From an uncultured Roseburia sp. (GTDB lineage: Bacteria; Bacillota; Clostridia; Lachnospirales; Lachnospiraceae), in NCBI GenBank assembly GCA_910584215.1, contig CAJTYI010000022.1, positions 1 to 36,328 of the forward strand: a stretch of 36,328 nucleotides of DNA, given 5' to 3'. Positions 24,631-31,934 of the stretch are shown in pieces. The translations under genes and the position numbers were made by a program. The notes below the pieces were generated by a model. It saw only the letters and a list, made by a program, of their open reading frames with translations. It did no database searches and was not told the DNA's origin. Every line of letters starts with the position of its first letter. The first letter of the stretch is position 1.

Positions 24631-26006
24631 AACTTCTTTTGTTTGGCACGGGAGAGTATTATCAGAGATACAAAAAGTGGTTTGACAGAGAGGATATTCT
24701 GGCGCTTCTTGATAATGCACGGGAAAAGCAGGGAACGGCAATCGACGGCATACCGGTGTTATCTCCAAAAGAGGGGACGGGGCTTTCCTATGACGCGGTT
24801 GTGGTGCTCAGTTTCTATGTAAAGCAGATGAGGGCGCAATTATTAGATCTGGGCGTGCCGGATTCCTGTATCTATCATTTTTTTGATTTACATGATATGC
24901 CTTTTCGCAGACAGGCCGAATATCCGGTGAAAGTTTTTGGCGATGTGGCCGGGGAGGAGCAAATATTGCTCCTCTCCCATGACCTGACGCTTGGCGGACC
25001 TGCGATTGCGCTTTTTCATGCGGCGGAACTTTTAAAGAGAAACGGGTATCCGGTTGTCGTTGCATCCATGCTGGACGGGCCGTTGCGGGAGATTTTGCAG
25101 CAGCATAATATCCCGGTTGTTGTGGATGTAAATTTGCAGTGGAAGACGATGGAAGAGGTATCGTGGGCCAAAACAGCGCGGATGATCATTTGTAATACGG
25201 TCAGTTACTTTCTTTTTTTGACAAAGAGAGATACTCGGATACCGGTTGTCTGGTGGCTTCACGATTCCTCTTTTTTTTACGACGGGATACGAAAGGAGGT
25301 TCTGCGGGGGATTGACTGCACCAATTTAACAGTTGTTTCCGTGGGCCCCGTTCCGGCAGGGGCAATTGAGCGGATTGTGCCAAAGCTGCCGGTGCAAAGA
25401 CTGATCTATGGTGTGGCAGATCATGCACGGCGACGCGGGGAATGTCGCAGTAGTGACCGGGTTGTATTTGTTACGATTGGTTATATCGAAGCGAGAAAAG
25501 GACAGGATATTTTGGTCAATGCGGTGGAACAGCTTATGCCTGATATGCGGGAAAAAGCCGTGTTCTATCTGGTCGGCCAGAATACGTCGATGCTTGCAAT
25601 CGAACTCAAAAGCAGGCTTGGAGAACTGCCGCAGATTCAAATGACTGGGACGGTTGGGCGCAGTGAGGTAAACCGTATCCTGGAGGACGCGGACGTACTG
25701 ATCTGCCCGTCGAGAGAAGACCCGATGCCTACCGTAGCCGCGGAAGCGATGATGCACGGCGTGCCGTGCCTGGTTTCCGACGCCACCGGCACTGCGGCGT
25801 ATATCAGGCACGGGGAGGACGGCCTGGTGTTTCCCTGCGGGGATGTGCAGGCATTGAGCGAGCAGATTGCATGGTGCATCGGCCACCGTGAGCAGGTGGA
25901 AGCGATGCGGAATAATGCCAGAGAGCTGTACCGCAGTAAGTTTTCCATGGAGACTTTCGAGAAAAATTTTATGCATCTGGTGAAAGAGGTGCTGGAAGGG
26001 AGGTAA
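24627..26006 (+). CDS. Rossmann-module/GT4 glycosyltransferase fusion
   Basis: The protein has 459 residues. Residues 1-95 carry the small Rossmann module (KLLLFGTGEYYQRYKKWF, ILALLDNAREKQG, DAVVVLSFYV). Residues about 108-459 are a retaining GT4-type transferase: ILLLSHDLTLGGPAIALFHAA, VVWWLHDSSFF, FVTIGYIEARKGQDILVNAV, ADVLICPSREDPMPTVAAEAM (an EX7E-like pattern, with Glu in SRED and AAEA) and GVPCLVSDATGTAAYI. It should work in the cytoplasm with a nucleotide sugar. It overlaps the previous gene by 4 bp and is followed after 2 bp by the HAD fusion. Confidence 0.83.
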   Translation: MKLLLFGTGEYYQRYKKWFDREDILALLDNAREKQGTAIDGIPVLSPKEGTGLSYDAVVVLSFYVKQMRAQLLDLGVPDSCIYHFFDLHDMPFRRQAEYPVKVFGDVAGEEQILLLSHDLTLGGPAIALFHAAELLKRNGYPVVVASMLDGPLREILQQHNIPVVVDVNLQWKTMEEVSWAKTARMIICNTVSYFLFLTKRDTRIPVVWWLHDSSFFYDGIRKEVLRGIDCTNLTVVSVGPVPAGAIERIVPKLPVQRLIYGVADHARRRGECRSSDRVVFVTIGYIEARKGQDILVNAVEQLMPDMREKAVFYLVGQNTSMLAIELKSRLGELPQIQMTGTVGRSEVNRILEDADVLICPSREDPMPTVAAEAMMHGVPCLVSDATGTAAYIRHGEDGLVFPCGDVQALSEQIAWCIGHREQVEAMRNNARELYRSKFSMETFEKNFMHLVKEVLEGR

Positions 26007-26008
26007 TC

Positions 26009-28063
26009 GTGTCTGATTTATTACAGATGCTCAAACGCTACAGGACGCGCAAAATCGCACTTTATGGTCTTGGAACGGAGACGGAGCGGGTGCTTTTGGA
26101 GCTTGGAGAGCAATTTACGATTGTCGGATTGCTCGACGGTTACCGGCAGAGCGGAAGTCTTTACGGAACAGCGATCCTATCTTTAGACCAGGCGGTTGCA
26201 GAGGGGGTGGCGCTGATTCTTGTGGTGGCGCGCCCCGGTTCCTGCAAGGCAATCGCCAAGCGCATCGGAAAAATATGTAAAGAACATCAGATTGACCTTT
26301 TGGATATCCGTGGCAGGGATTTGTGTGATACCAACCGGGTCGTTTATAATTTTAAGGGCGTTAGGGGATATACAAAGCGTGAGTTTTTGCAGACGGCGGC
26401 ATCCTATGATGTAATCAGCGTGGATTTATTCGACACGCTCCTGATGCGGCAGACGCTGTTTCCTGCCGATGTGTTTGAAATAGCGGATTACAGGTGGAGA
26501 GAGCAGGGCGTTGTCATTGAACAGTTTTGTGAAAAGCGTTTAGAGAGCGAAAAAGCGCTCTCAGGGGTCGTGGCGCCTACACTCGCCGAAATCTATGCCA
26601 GAGTGGTGGAAAACGCCTCAGCGGGCACCATAGAGCCCCAGGAGATGGCTAAGATGGAATGGTCGATCGACTATGATCTGCTCGTGCCAAGACGCGAACT
26701 CTGCGAAGCAGTCTCCTCGCTCTATCAGAGCGGAAAAGAGGTCTATATCGTCACCGATACATATTACAGCGAGACGCAGATCAAAAAAATGCTTGATAAA
26801 TGCGGGATCGATTTTTACACGGAGTGCATCGTTTCCTGTCGTTACCGGACTGGCAAGACACAGGGGCTTTTTGGTGTTCTAAAAGAGAGAATCGGGAATA
26901 GAACTTGTCTGCATATCGGTGACGACCCTGTGGCGGATGTGGAGGCTGCCCAGAAAAACGGCATTGCCTCCTGCCGCATCTACAGCGGTATCGACCTCTT
27001 GGAAATGACGGGATATCTGGGGCTTTGGGATGCCATCGAAACCCTGTCAGACCGCATCAGGGCCGGAATGCTTGCGGCGCGTCTCTTTAACAGCCCGTTC
27101 CAATTTGAAGAGGACGGTCAAAAGATCTGCGTGCGCCGTGCACACGATCTTGGCTATCTGTTTTTTGCGCCGATGATTTGTGACTTTGTGATATGGTTTG
27201 AACGGCAGGTGTGTATGGCCAAGATACCGAATGTCTGGTTTGGGGCCAGGGACGGCTATTTGGTGAAAAAATTATATGATGCGTTGGCGGGGGAAGCGTC
27301 GTCCGTCTATTTTCTGACGTCACGGATCGCCGCCATCCGCGCAGGCGTAGAGAATGAGTCGGATATCCGTTATGTCGGGGAGATGAAGTTCAGCGGAAGT
27401 TTGCAGCAGCAGATTTTGGAGCGTTTTGGCATCACCGTGGCAGCGGGAGGAGAGCATCAGACGCTGTGCGATTATAAGGCGCAGATTTTACAGCAGACTG
27501 CGATTGACCGGGAGAACTATAAGCGATATATTGATACGCTCGAAGTCAGAGAGGGGCCGATTGCCTTTTTTGACTTTGTCGCCAAAGGAACCGGCCAGAT
27601 GTATATTGGGCGGCTTGTGGAAAATCCGCTGAAAGGTTTTTATTTTTTGCAATTGGAGGAGGAGCACATGCGGGCGAAAGCCCTGGACATTGTGCCTTTT
27701 TACCGCAATGAGGAAAAAGATACCAGCGCAATTTTTGACAATTACTATATTCTGGAAACCGTGCTTACTTCGCCCGATGCGATGGTACTGGGATTTGACG
27801 GGCAGGGAGTGCCGTACTATGGCAGAGAGACCAGACCAGAGTCCGATATTGCATGTCTTATGGACGCGCAGAGCGGAATTTTAAGCTATTTTGAGTCATA
27901 TACCGGGATTTGCCCCAGGGAAGCGGTGACGGTCAACAAAAAATTCGATGAGATTATGCTGGCGCTGCTTGGCGGCGTTCAGGTTTTAGACCATGATTTT
28001 CTGCGTCTGAAGGTAGAAGATCCGTTTTTCAATCGAATGACGGACATAACGGATTTGATCTAG
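26009..28063 (+). CDS. Rossmann-module/HAD-like hydrolase multidomain protein
   Basis: The protein has 684 residues and starts at GTG with a GGGAGG site upstream. Residues 1-105 are the small Rossmann module (KIALYGLGTETERVLLEL, IVGLLDGYRQSG, LILVVARP). Residues about 130-340 are a HAD-superfamily domain: SVDLFDTLLM with the presumed nucleophile Asp139 and Thr143, VYIVTDTYYS, and LHIGDDPVADVEAAQKNGI. The position two after the nucleophile is Phe instead of the general-acid Asp of most HAD phosphatases. Residues 370-684 form an unassigned C-terminal region (WFGARDGYLVKKLYD, IAFFDFVAKGTGQMYIG). Large HAD-like proteins of this type are often seen in surface-glycan clusters, but their reaction is not established. 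It is the last gene of the operon. Confidence 0.7.
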   Translation: MSDLLQMLKRYRTRKIALYGLGTETERVLLELGEQFTIVGLLDGYRQSGSLYGTAILSLDQAVAEGVALILVVARPGSCKAIAKRIGKICKEHQIDLLDIRGRDLCDTNRVVYNFKGVRGYTKREFLQTAASYDVISVDLFDTLLMRQTLFPADVFEIADYRWREQGVVIEQFCEKRLESEKALSGVVAPTLAEIYARVVENASAGTIEPQEMAKMEWSIDYDLLVPRRELCEAVSSLYQSGKEVYIVTDTYYSETQIKKMLDKCGIDFYTECIVSCRYRTGKTQGLFGVLKERIGNRTCLHIGDDPVADVEAAQKNGIASCRIYSGIDLLEMTGYLGLWDAIETLSDRIRAGMLAARLFNSPFQFEEDGQKICVRRAHDLGYLFFAPMICDFVIWFERQVCMAKIPNVWFGARDGYLVKKLYDALAGEASSVYFLTSRIAAIRAGVENESDIRYVGEMKFSGSLQQQILERFGITVAAGGEHQTLCDYKAQILQQTAIDRENYKRYIDTLEVREGPIAFFDFVAKGTGQMYIGRLVENPLKGFYFLQLEEEHMRAKALDIVPFYRNEEKDTSAIFDNYYILETVLTSPDAMVLGFDGQGVPYYGRETRPESDIACLMDAQSGILSYFESYTGICPREAVTVNKKFDEIMLALLGGVQVLDHDFLRLKVEDPFFNRMTDITDLI

Positions 28064-28135
28064 AAAAGACGGCGGCAGTTCGGTTCTTGGGCTGTTAAAA
28101 ATGATGAGTAGCCGCTAATGCGGCGGAAATAGGGA

Positions 28136-28202
28136 TAGTGTGATAGAGTAAGCTTGATAGCTTATTTTTCACACACAAATTTGTGCCGGAGCCACAAATT
28201 TG
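28136..28202. repeat. Intergenic palindromic repeat, copy 1
   Basis: The stretch begins TAGTGTGATA and contains the outer stem GTGTGA/TCACAC (28138-28143 with 28169-28174), an inner stem TAAGCT/AGCTTA with a T-run (28149-28169), the 12-bp palindrome CACAAATTTGTG (28174-28185) and a second CACAAATTTG (28193-28202). Bases 28164-28187 match 33246-33269 at 23 of 24 positions, and the opening 10 bases are identical too. It follows the last glycan gene, so the inner hairpin with its T-run may also weakly terminate that operon. Confidence 0.55.
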
Positions 28203-28259
28203 AATCGCAGAGCCTGCTCTGATATGCGGGCCGCGTGCCTATGCAAAAATGCTCCGGCA
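28184..28259 (+). promoter_or_regulatory. Long-range stem in the leader of the epimerase-like gene
   Basis: TGCCGGAGC (28184-28192) is the exact complement of GCTCCGGCA (28251-28259), so the leader can close a 9-bp GC-rich stem whose 3' strand ends just before the GGAGGG ribosome site at 28261. A smaller CAGAG/CTCTG hairpin lies inside. This could modulate translation of the next gene or act as an upstream terminator; no T-run follows it. Confidence 0.4.
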
Positions 28260-28271
28260 TGGAGGGATAAT

Positions 28272-28934
28272 ATGTATTTTGAATTGATGGCATCCATGAT
28301 GTGTGCCAACTACGGCAATCTCGAAAAAGAGGTGACAGCGCTGGAGGAGGGCGGCATTGATTCGTTTCATATCGACATCATGGACGGCCGTTATGTGCCA
28401 AATTTTGCGATGTCCTTAAATGACATGGCCTATATCGCGCAGGCGACAAAAAAGCCGCTCGACGTGCACTTAATGATTGAGCACCCGAACAATAACATAT
28501 CTATTTTTTTAGAAAAATTGCGCAAGGGGGACACGGTCTACATTCACCCGGAGGCAGAATATCACCCGTCCACGACACTGCAAAAGGTTATCAATGCCGG
28601 CATGGTGCCGGGTATCGCTATTAATCCGGGCACAAGTATCGAGAATGTGATGGAGATGCTGCGCATCGTGAAAAAGGTGCTGGTGATGTCGGTCAATCCG
28701 GGCAATGCGGGACAGATGTTTCTGCCGTATGTGGGGAAAAAGTACACGAAACTGTTGTCACTGAAAGACGAGATGCATTTCGAGATCTATTGGGACGGCG
28801 CCTGCGGTGCCGACAAGATCAAGGAATACGCGCCCCGGGGCGTCAAGGGGTTTGTGCTGGGTACCACACTTTTGTTCGGAAAAGACGCGTCATATGCGGA
28901 AACATTGCGAAATATTCGGGCGCTGAAATTTTAG
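28272..28934 (+). CDS. Ribulose-phosphate 3-epimerase-like protein
   Basis: This is a 220-residue TIM-barrel protein of the ribulose-phosphate/allulose-phosphate 3-epimerase family. It contains IDSFHIDIMDGRYVPNFAMS (His and Asp metal ligands), LDVHLMIEHP (second His and Met loop), GIAINPGTSIE, VLVMSVNPGNAGQMFLP and the second catalytic Asp in YWDGACGADKI, where the usual DGG is DGA. ATG 28272 is chosen for GGAGGG five bases upstream. It lies 208 bp beyond the glycan operon behind its own leader. It may be a paralogue that supplies an unusual pentose or ketohexose phosphate rather than the housekeeping Rpe. A strong hairpin follows. Confidence 0.8.
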   Translation: MYFELMASMMCANYGNLEKEVTALEEGGIDSFHIDIMDGRYVPNFAMSLNDMAYIAQATKKPLDVHLMIEHPNNNISIFLEKLRKGDTVYIHPEAEYHPSTTLQKVINAGMVPGIAINPGTSIENVMEMLRIVKKVLVMSVNPGNAGQMFLPYVGKKYTKLLSLKDEMHFEIYWDGACGADKIKEYAPRGVKGFVLGTTLLFGKDASYAETLRNIRALKF

Positions 28935-28944
28935 GCCTAGAGAA

Positions 28945-28988
28945 AAAAGGATATCACTCCCTGTCGTCGGGAAAAGTGATATCCTTTT
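28945..28988. terminator. Bidirectional terminator between convergent genes
   Basis: A 13-bp stem AAAAGGATATCAC/GTGATATCCTTTT (28945-28957 with 28976-28988) has A- and T-rich ends on both sides. It sits between the + strand epimerase-like gene and the convergent minus-strand coiled-coil gene and can serve both. Confidence 0.8.
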
Positions 28989-29005
28989 CTGAAAGCGCAT
29001 GTTAA

Positions 29006-29275
29006 TTACGCCGTATGTACGGTTTTATCAGTCTTATGTTTGTCTAAAATACCATGAACTCTTTCGACTTCATCGAGGATAGCCTCGTCCATGGCCTGCA
29101 TTTTAATGGCTTCTTTTTTTAGATGCTTGACATCTCGTTTTACGGTTTCTAATTCATCTTTGATGCCCTGTACATCATCTTTTGTGGCCTGCATATCATC
29201 TTTGATAGCTTGCACATCGCCCTTTAATGCCTTTACATCATTGTAAATTGCCAATAATAATTCATTATCGTTCAT
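29006..29275 (-). CDS. Small heptad-repeat coiled-coil protein
   Basis: This 89-residue protein is made almost wholly of a regular seven-residue repeat: KALKGDVQAIKDDMQ, ATKDDVQGIKDELETV, KRDVKHLKKEAIKM, with Val/Ile/Leu at a and d positions and charged residues between, predicting a long parallel coiled coil. There is no signal peptide or membrane segment. GGAGG lies about ten bases ahead of the ATG, and an extended -10 promoter precedes it. Similar small coiled-coil proteins are widespread in Lachnospiraceae and have no assigned function. It may oligomerise or bind a partner; nothing nearby says which. Confidence 0.65.
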   Translation of the reverse strand: MNDNELLLAIYNDVKALKGDVQAIKDDMQATKDDVQGIKDELETVKRDVKHLKKEAIKMQAMDEAILDEVERVHGILDKHKTDKTVHTA

Positions 29276-29299
29276 AACTTCTTACCTCCTTTGCAATGC

Positions 29300-29328
29300 A
29301 GTATACCATAAGCAAAGAATAAAGTCTA
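29300..29328 (-). promoter_or_regulatory. Promoter of the coiled-coil gene
   Basis: On the minus strand, TAGACT (-35, at 29323-29328), a 17-bp spacer and TGG-TATACT (extended -10, at 29300-29305) lie about 25 bp ahead of the start codon. The -35 box matches consensus at four of six positions. Confidence 0.55.
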
Positions 29329-29361
29329 TTTCATTATTAAGTCGCTTTGCGGATATGGAGG

Positions 29362-29399
29362 CTTATGACATTCTATCCAATAGAGCTCCTTGTCATAAG
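29362..29399. other. Hairpin abutting the kinase stop codon
   Basis: CTTATGACA (29362-29370) pairs exactly with TGTCATAAG (29391-29399), directly beside the kinase stop codon at 29400-29402. No T-run follows on the minus strand, so it is at best a weak terminator or an RNA-stabilising end. Confidence 0.4.
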
Positions 29400-31604
29400 T
29401 TACTGCTTTTTAGACAGGATTTCGCCTGCTACCGTTTCCAGATGCGCTAGGTCGAGCGGTTTGGATACATGTGCGTCCATGCCGGAGGCCAGGGCATCAA
29501 TGATATCGTCTGTAAAAGCATTGGCGGTCATGGCGATAATGGGGATTGTCTGTGCCTGCGGATGTCCACAGGAGCGAATGGCTCTGGTTGCTTCATATCC
29601 GTTCATCGAGGGCATCTGTACATCCATCAAGATCAGATCGAACTGTCCTGGCGCTGAATTTTGGAAGATGGTGAGCGCCTGTTGCCCGTCCGTGGCAACT
29701 TCGCAGTCAGCTTCTAAAATGTCCAAAAGTTCTGTCAAAATCTCAGCGTTTAGCGCATTATCTTCCGCTGCGAGAATGTGCTTTCCTTTCAAAATGCTCT
29801 TTGGTTTGCCGGCAGGCTGTTTTTCCAGTTTTTGTTTTTCCCACAGCGCCTGGAGGGTCAGCTGCAAATTATTAAGGTCAAATGGTTTGGACATAAATGC
29901 GCTGGCGCCCTGACGCAGGCTTTCCTGTTCTATGTCACTCCAGTCATAGGAGGTGAGGATAATGACAGGTGCGGGGGAGGCAAGCTCATTTCGGATACGC
30001 ACTGCCGTGGCAGGAATGTTTGTCTTCGGCGTTGTCCAGTCAAGCAGTATCAGGTCAAATGGACGCTGTGTGTTTTTGGAAACGGCGATTTTGGCAATGG
30101 CGTCGTCGACGTCCGGTGTGTATTGGATTTTGATGCTGCTCTCTTTCATGGTGTCCATGATGGCAAGACTGTTCATATCGTCGTCATCGATAAGCAGGAT
30201 ATTACTGATACCGTACTTGGCGCGAAATTCGTCGTCAGTGTTCTGTTCGTAAACGCGCAGTTCTAAGTCGACGATGAACGTGGTGCCCTTGGCCTGTGAG
30301 CTGATCACTTCGATCGTGCCGCCCATCAGGTCGATCAGATTTTTTGTGATTGCCATGCCAAGATCGGTGCCCTGAAGCCGATTGGGAGCATCGCCGATGC
30401 CCTGCCCAAAGGGCCGGAAAATCATGGACTGATATTCTTTTGACATGTCAGGCCCGTTATCTTTTATCGTGAAGCGCAGATGAACAAGATTATCGGCGAT
30501 CTGCGGCAGCTCTTCGACGGTCATTTTGATAAAGCCGTCGACCGGTGTATATTTTACCGCATTGGACAAAATATTTATGAGTATTTGGCTGATACGCAGA
30601 TGATCACCCAGCAGAGGTTTCGACGGAATCTCCTCGAGTGAGATATTTAGTGTTTGCCGCTTCATGTCCGCCTGCGGCTGCATGATGGTGGTCAGTTCGT
30701 CCATGATATCCACCAAGTTGATTTTGCCGATATTGAGCCTTGTTCTGCTGGTTTCGATTTTGCTCATATTGAAAACATCGTTGACGAGGCGCAGCAGATG
30801 CTGGCTGGCAGTGATAATCTTGTGGGCATGCTCCGAAACCTGTGCGGGATTGTCGGCGTCCCGCTGCAGGAGCGTTGCGAGACCTACAATAGAATTCATC
30901 GGTGTGCGGATGTCGTGGCTCATATTGCTAAAGAACGTGCTGACGGCTTCGTTTGCAGCCCGCGCCAAGTCTAACGCTTCGCTCATCGTGTATTCACTCT
31001 GCCATTTGGCAGTCTGGTCAGAGAGGATGACAATCAGATATTCCTGGCCAGTGCTGCCGCACCGGTATACGGTTTCCGTAAACCAGCGCTGCTCACCAGT
31101 CTTTTTGTGGACGCGCTGTCCCTCGCGGACGAGGGAACCGTCAGGTTCGATGTTGTGAAGCGTGTCATAGTTGATGGTATGTCCGTGATTGTTGGATAAT
31201 CGGCCCAAGACGCGAAGATCTGACTTGACTTCTTCCGGGCGGACGCCGAGCGCGCGCTCGATATTGGGGCTGACATAGGTCACCGCAAAGTTGGAATAAT
31301 TGAGGATAAGGAAAACATTGTGGGCGTTTGTTACCATAATGTTAAAGATAGTTTCCCGCAGTTTGACTTGTGCCTCGCCTCTGCGGATTCGTCTGCGATA
31401 CAAGATACTGAGAATGATTAGCAGCGCGAGAATGAGCACGGAGGTAACACTGATAAAGATGGGAATTTCCATAGATGCCTTAGCTATCGTAGAGCGGTGC
31501 AAACTGTTGAAATAGAAGGTTCCACAGCACATAATGGTGGTAATGATTATTAACACTATAAAAAGCACTGTCGTCCAGCGTTCTTCTTTGCTTACTTTTT
31601 TCAT
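29400..31604 (-). CDS. Hybrid sensor histidine kinase with two receiver domains and degenerate ATP-binding motifs
   Basis: The protein has 734 residues. Two membrane helices (about 12-32 and 47-69) flank a short external loop, followed by a PAS-like domain (about 85-200), a HisKA domain with phospho-accepting His230 in SNMSHDIRTPMNSIVG, and an HATPase domain with the N box ILINILSNAVKY (Asn348). A first receiver (about 468-585; DDDD cluster, Asp522 in LILLDW) and a second receiver (about 608-730; Asp661 in LILMDVQMP) follow. The G1 box reads DNGPDMS instead of DxGxGM and the G2 box GTDLGMA instead of GTGLGxA, so ATP binding may be impaired. AAAGGA precedes the ATG. It may signal through another kinase or work mainly as a phosphatase or scaffold. 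Confidence 0.88.
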   Translation of the reverse strand: MKKVSKEERWTTVLFIVLIIITTIMCCGTFYFNSLHRSTIAKASMEIPIFISVTSVLILALLIILSILYRRRIRRGEAQVKLRETIFNIMVTNAHNVFLILNYSNFAVTYVSPNIERALGVRPEEVKSDLRVLGRLSNNHGHTINYDTLHNIEPDGSLVREGQRVHKKTGEQRWFTETVYRCGSTGQEYLIVILSDQTAKWQSEYTMSEALDLARAANEAVSTFFSNMSHDIRTPMNSIVGLATLLQRDADNPAQVSEHAHKIITASQHLLRLVNDVFNMSKIETSRTRLNIGKINLVDIMDELTTIMQPQADMKRQTLNISLEEIPSKPLLGDHLRISQILINILSNAVKYTPVDGFIKMTVEELPQIADNLVHLRFTIKDNGPDMSKEYQSMIFRPFGQGIGDAPNRLQGTDLGMAITKNLIDLMGGTIEVISSQAKGTTFIVDLELRVYEQNTDDEFRAKYGISNILLIDDDDMNSLAIMDTMKESSIKIQYTPDVDDAIAKIAVSKNTQRPFDLILLDWTTPKTNIPATAVRIRNELASPAPVIILTSYDWSDIEQESLRQGASAFMSKPFDLNNLQLTLQALWEKQKLEKQPAGKPKSILKGKHILAAEDNALNAEILTELLDILEADCEVATDGQQALTIFQNSAPGQFDLILMDVQMPSMNGYEATRAIRSCGHPQAQTIPIIAMTANAFTDDIIDALASGMDAHVSKPLDLAHLETVAGEILSKKQ

Positions 31605-31934
31605 GTCAGTCCTTTCCCGCCTGTAGATGCATTTATGTATCGTTTACAGTCAGTCAAATTTTATCTATCTTTTTGTTATCTTTCTATTGAATAAGTGAAA
31701 GAATGAAAAGTATTGTTTAAATAAAAATATATCAAAATATGAGCAAAATGACAAGACTTTTTTGCTTTCCAAGAAATGTGTGTGACCGTGAGGAGAATGG
31801 AACGCATAGAGCGGCAGAAAGCGCATCTGGCGGATGTTTCTTGATTTCGCGCGGGCAGTATGGTATAACTGGTGTATAGTTCGGACAGGATAAGCAATCA
31901 TGTCAAAATCGAAAGATATGGGGGATAGGGCAGA
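31605..31934. other. Divergent intergenic region between kinase and phosphoesterase genes
   Basis: This 330-bp region separates two divergently transcribed genes. The kinase side (about 31660-31750) is very AT-rich and should hold its promoter, but no convincing boxes were found on the minus strand. The right side holds the + strand promoter described separately. A 22-codon frame at 31776 has no ribosome site and is not called. Confidence 0.5.
31841..31869 (+). promoter_or_regulatory. Promoter of the phosphoesterase-rubrerythrin gene
   Basis: TTGATT (31841-31846), a 17-bp spacer and TATAAC (31864-31869) preceded by TGG form an extended -10 promoter. Transcription would start near 31876, leaving a leader of about 59 bases before ATG 31935. 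Confidence 0.7.

Noticed and set aside
25326..25976. Minus-strand frame of 216 codons opposite the GT4 fusion
   Set aside because: It is a mirror of a well-supported gene; its Arg/His-rich translation is typical of antisense frames.
31776..31844. Short frame of about 22 codons ahead of the phosphoesterase gene
   Set aside because: No ribosome site, overlaps the promoter region and ends in it.
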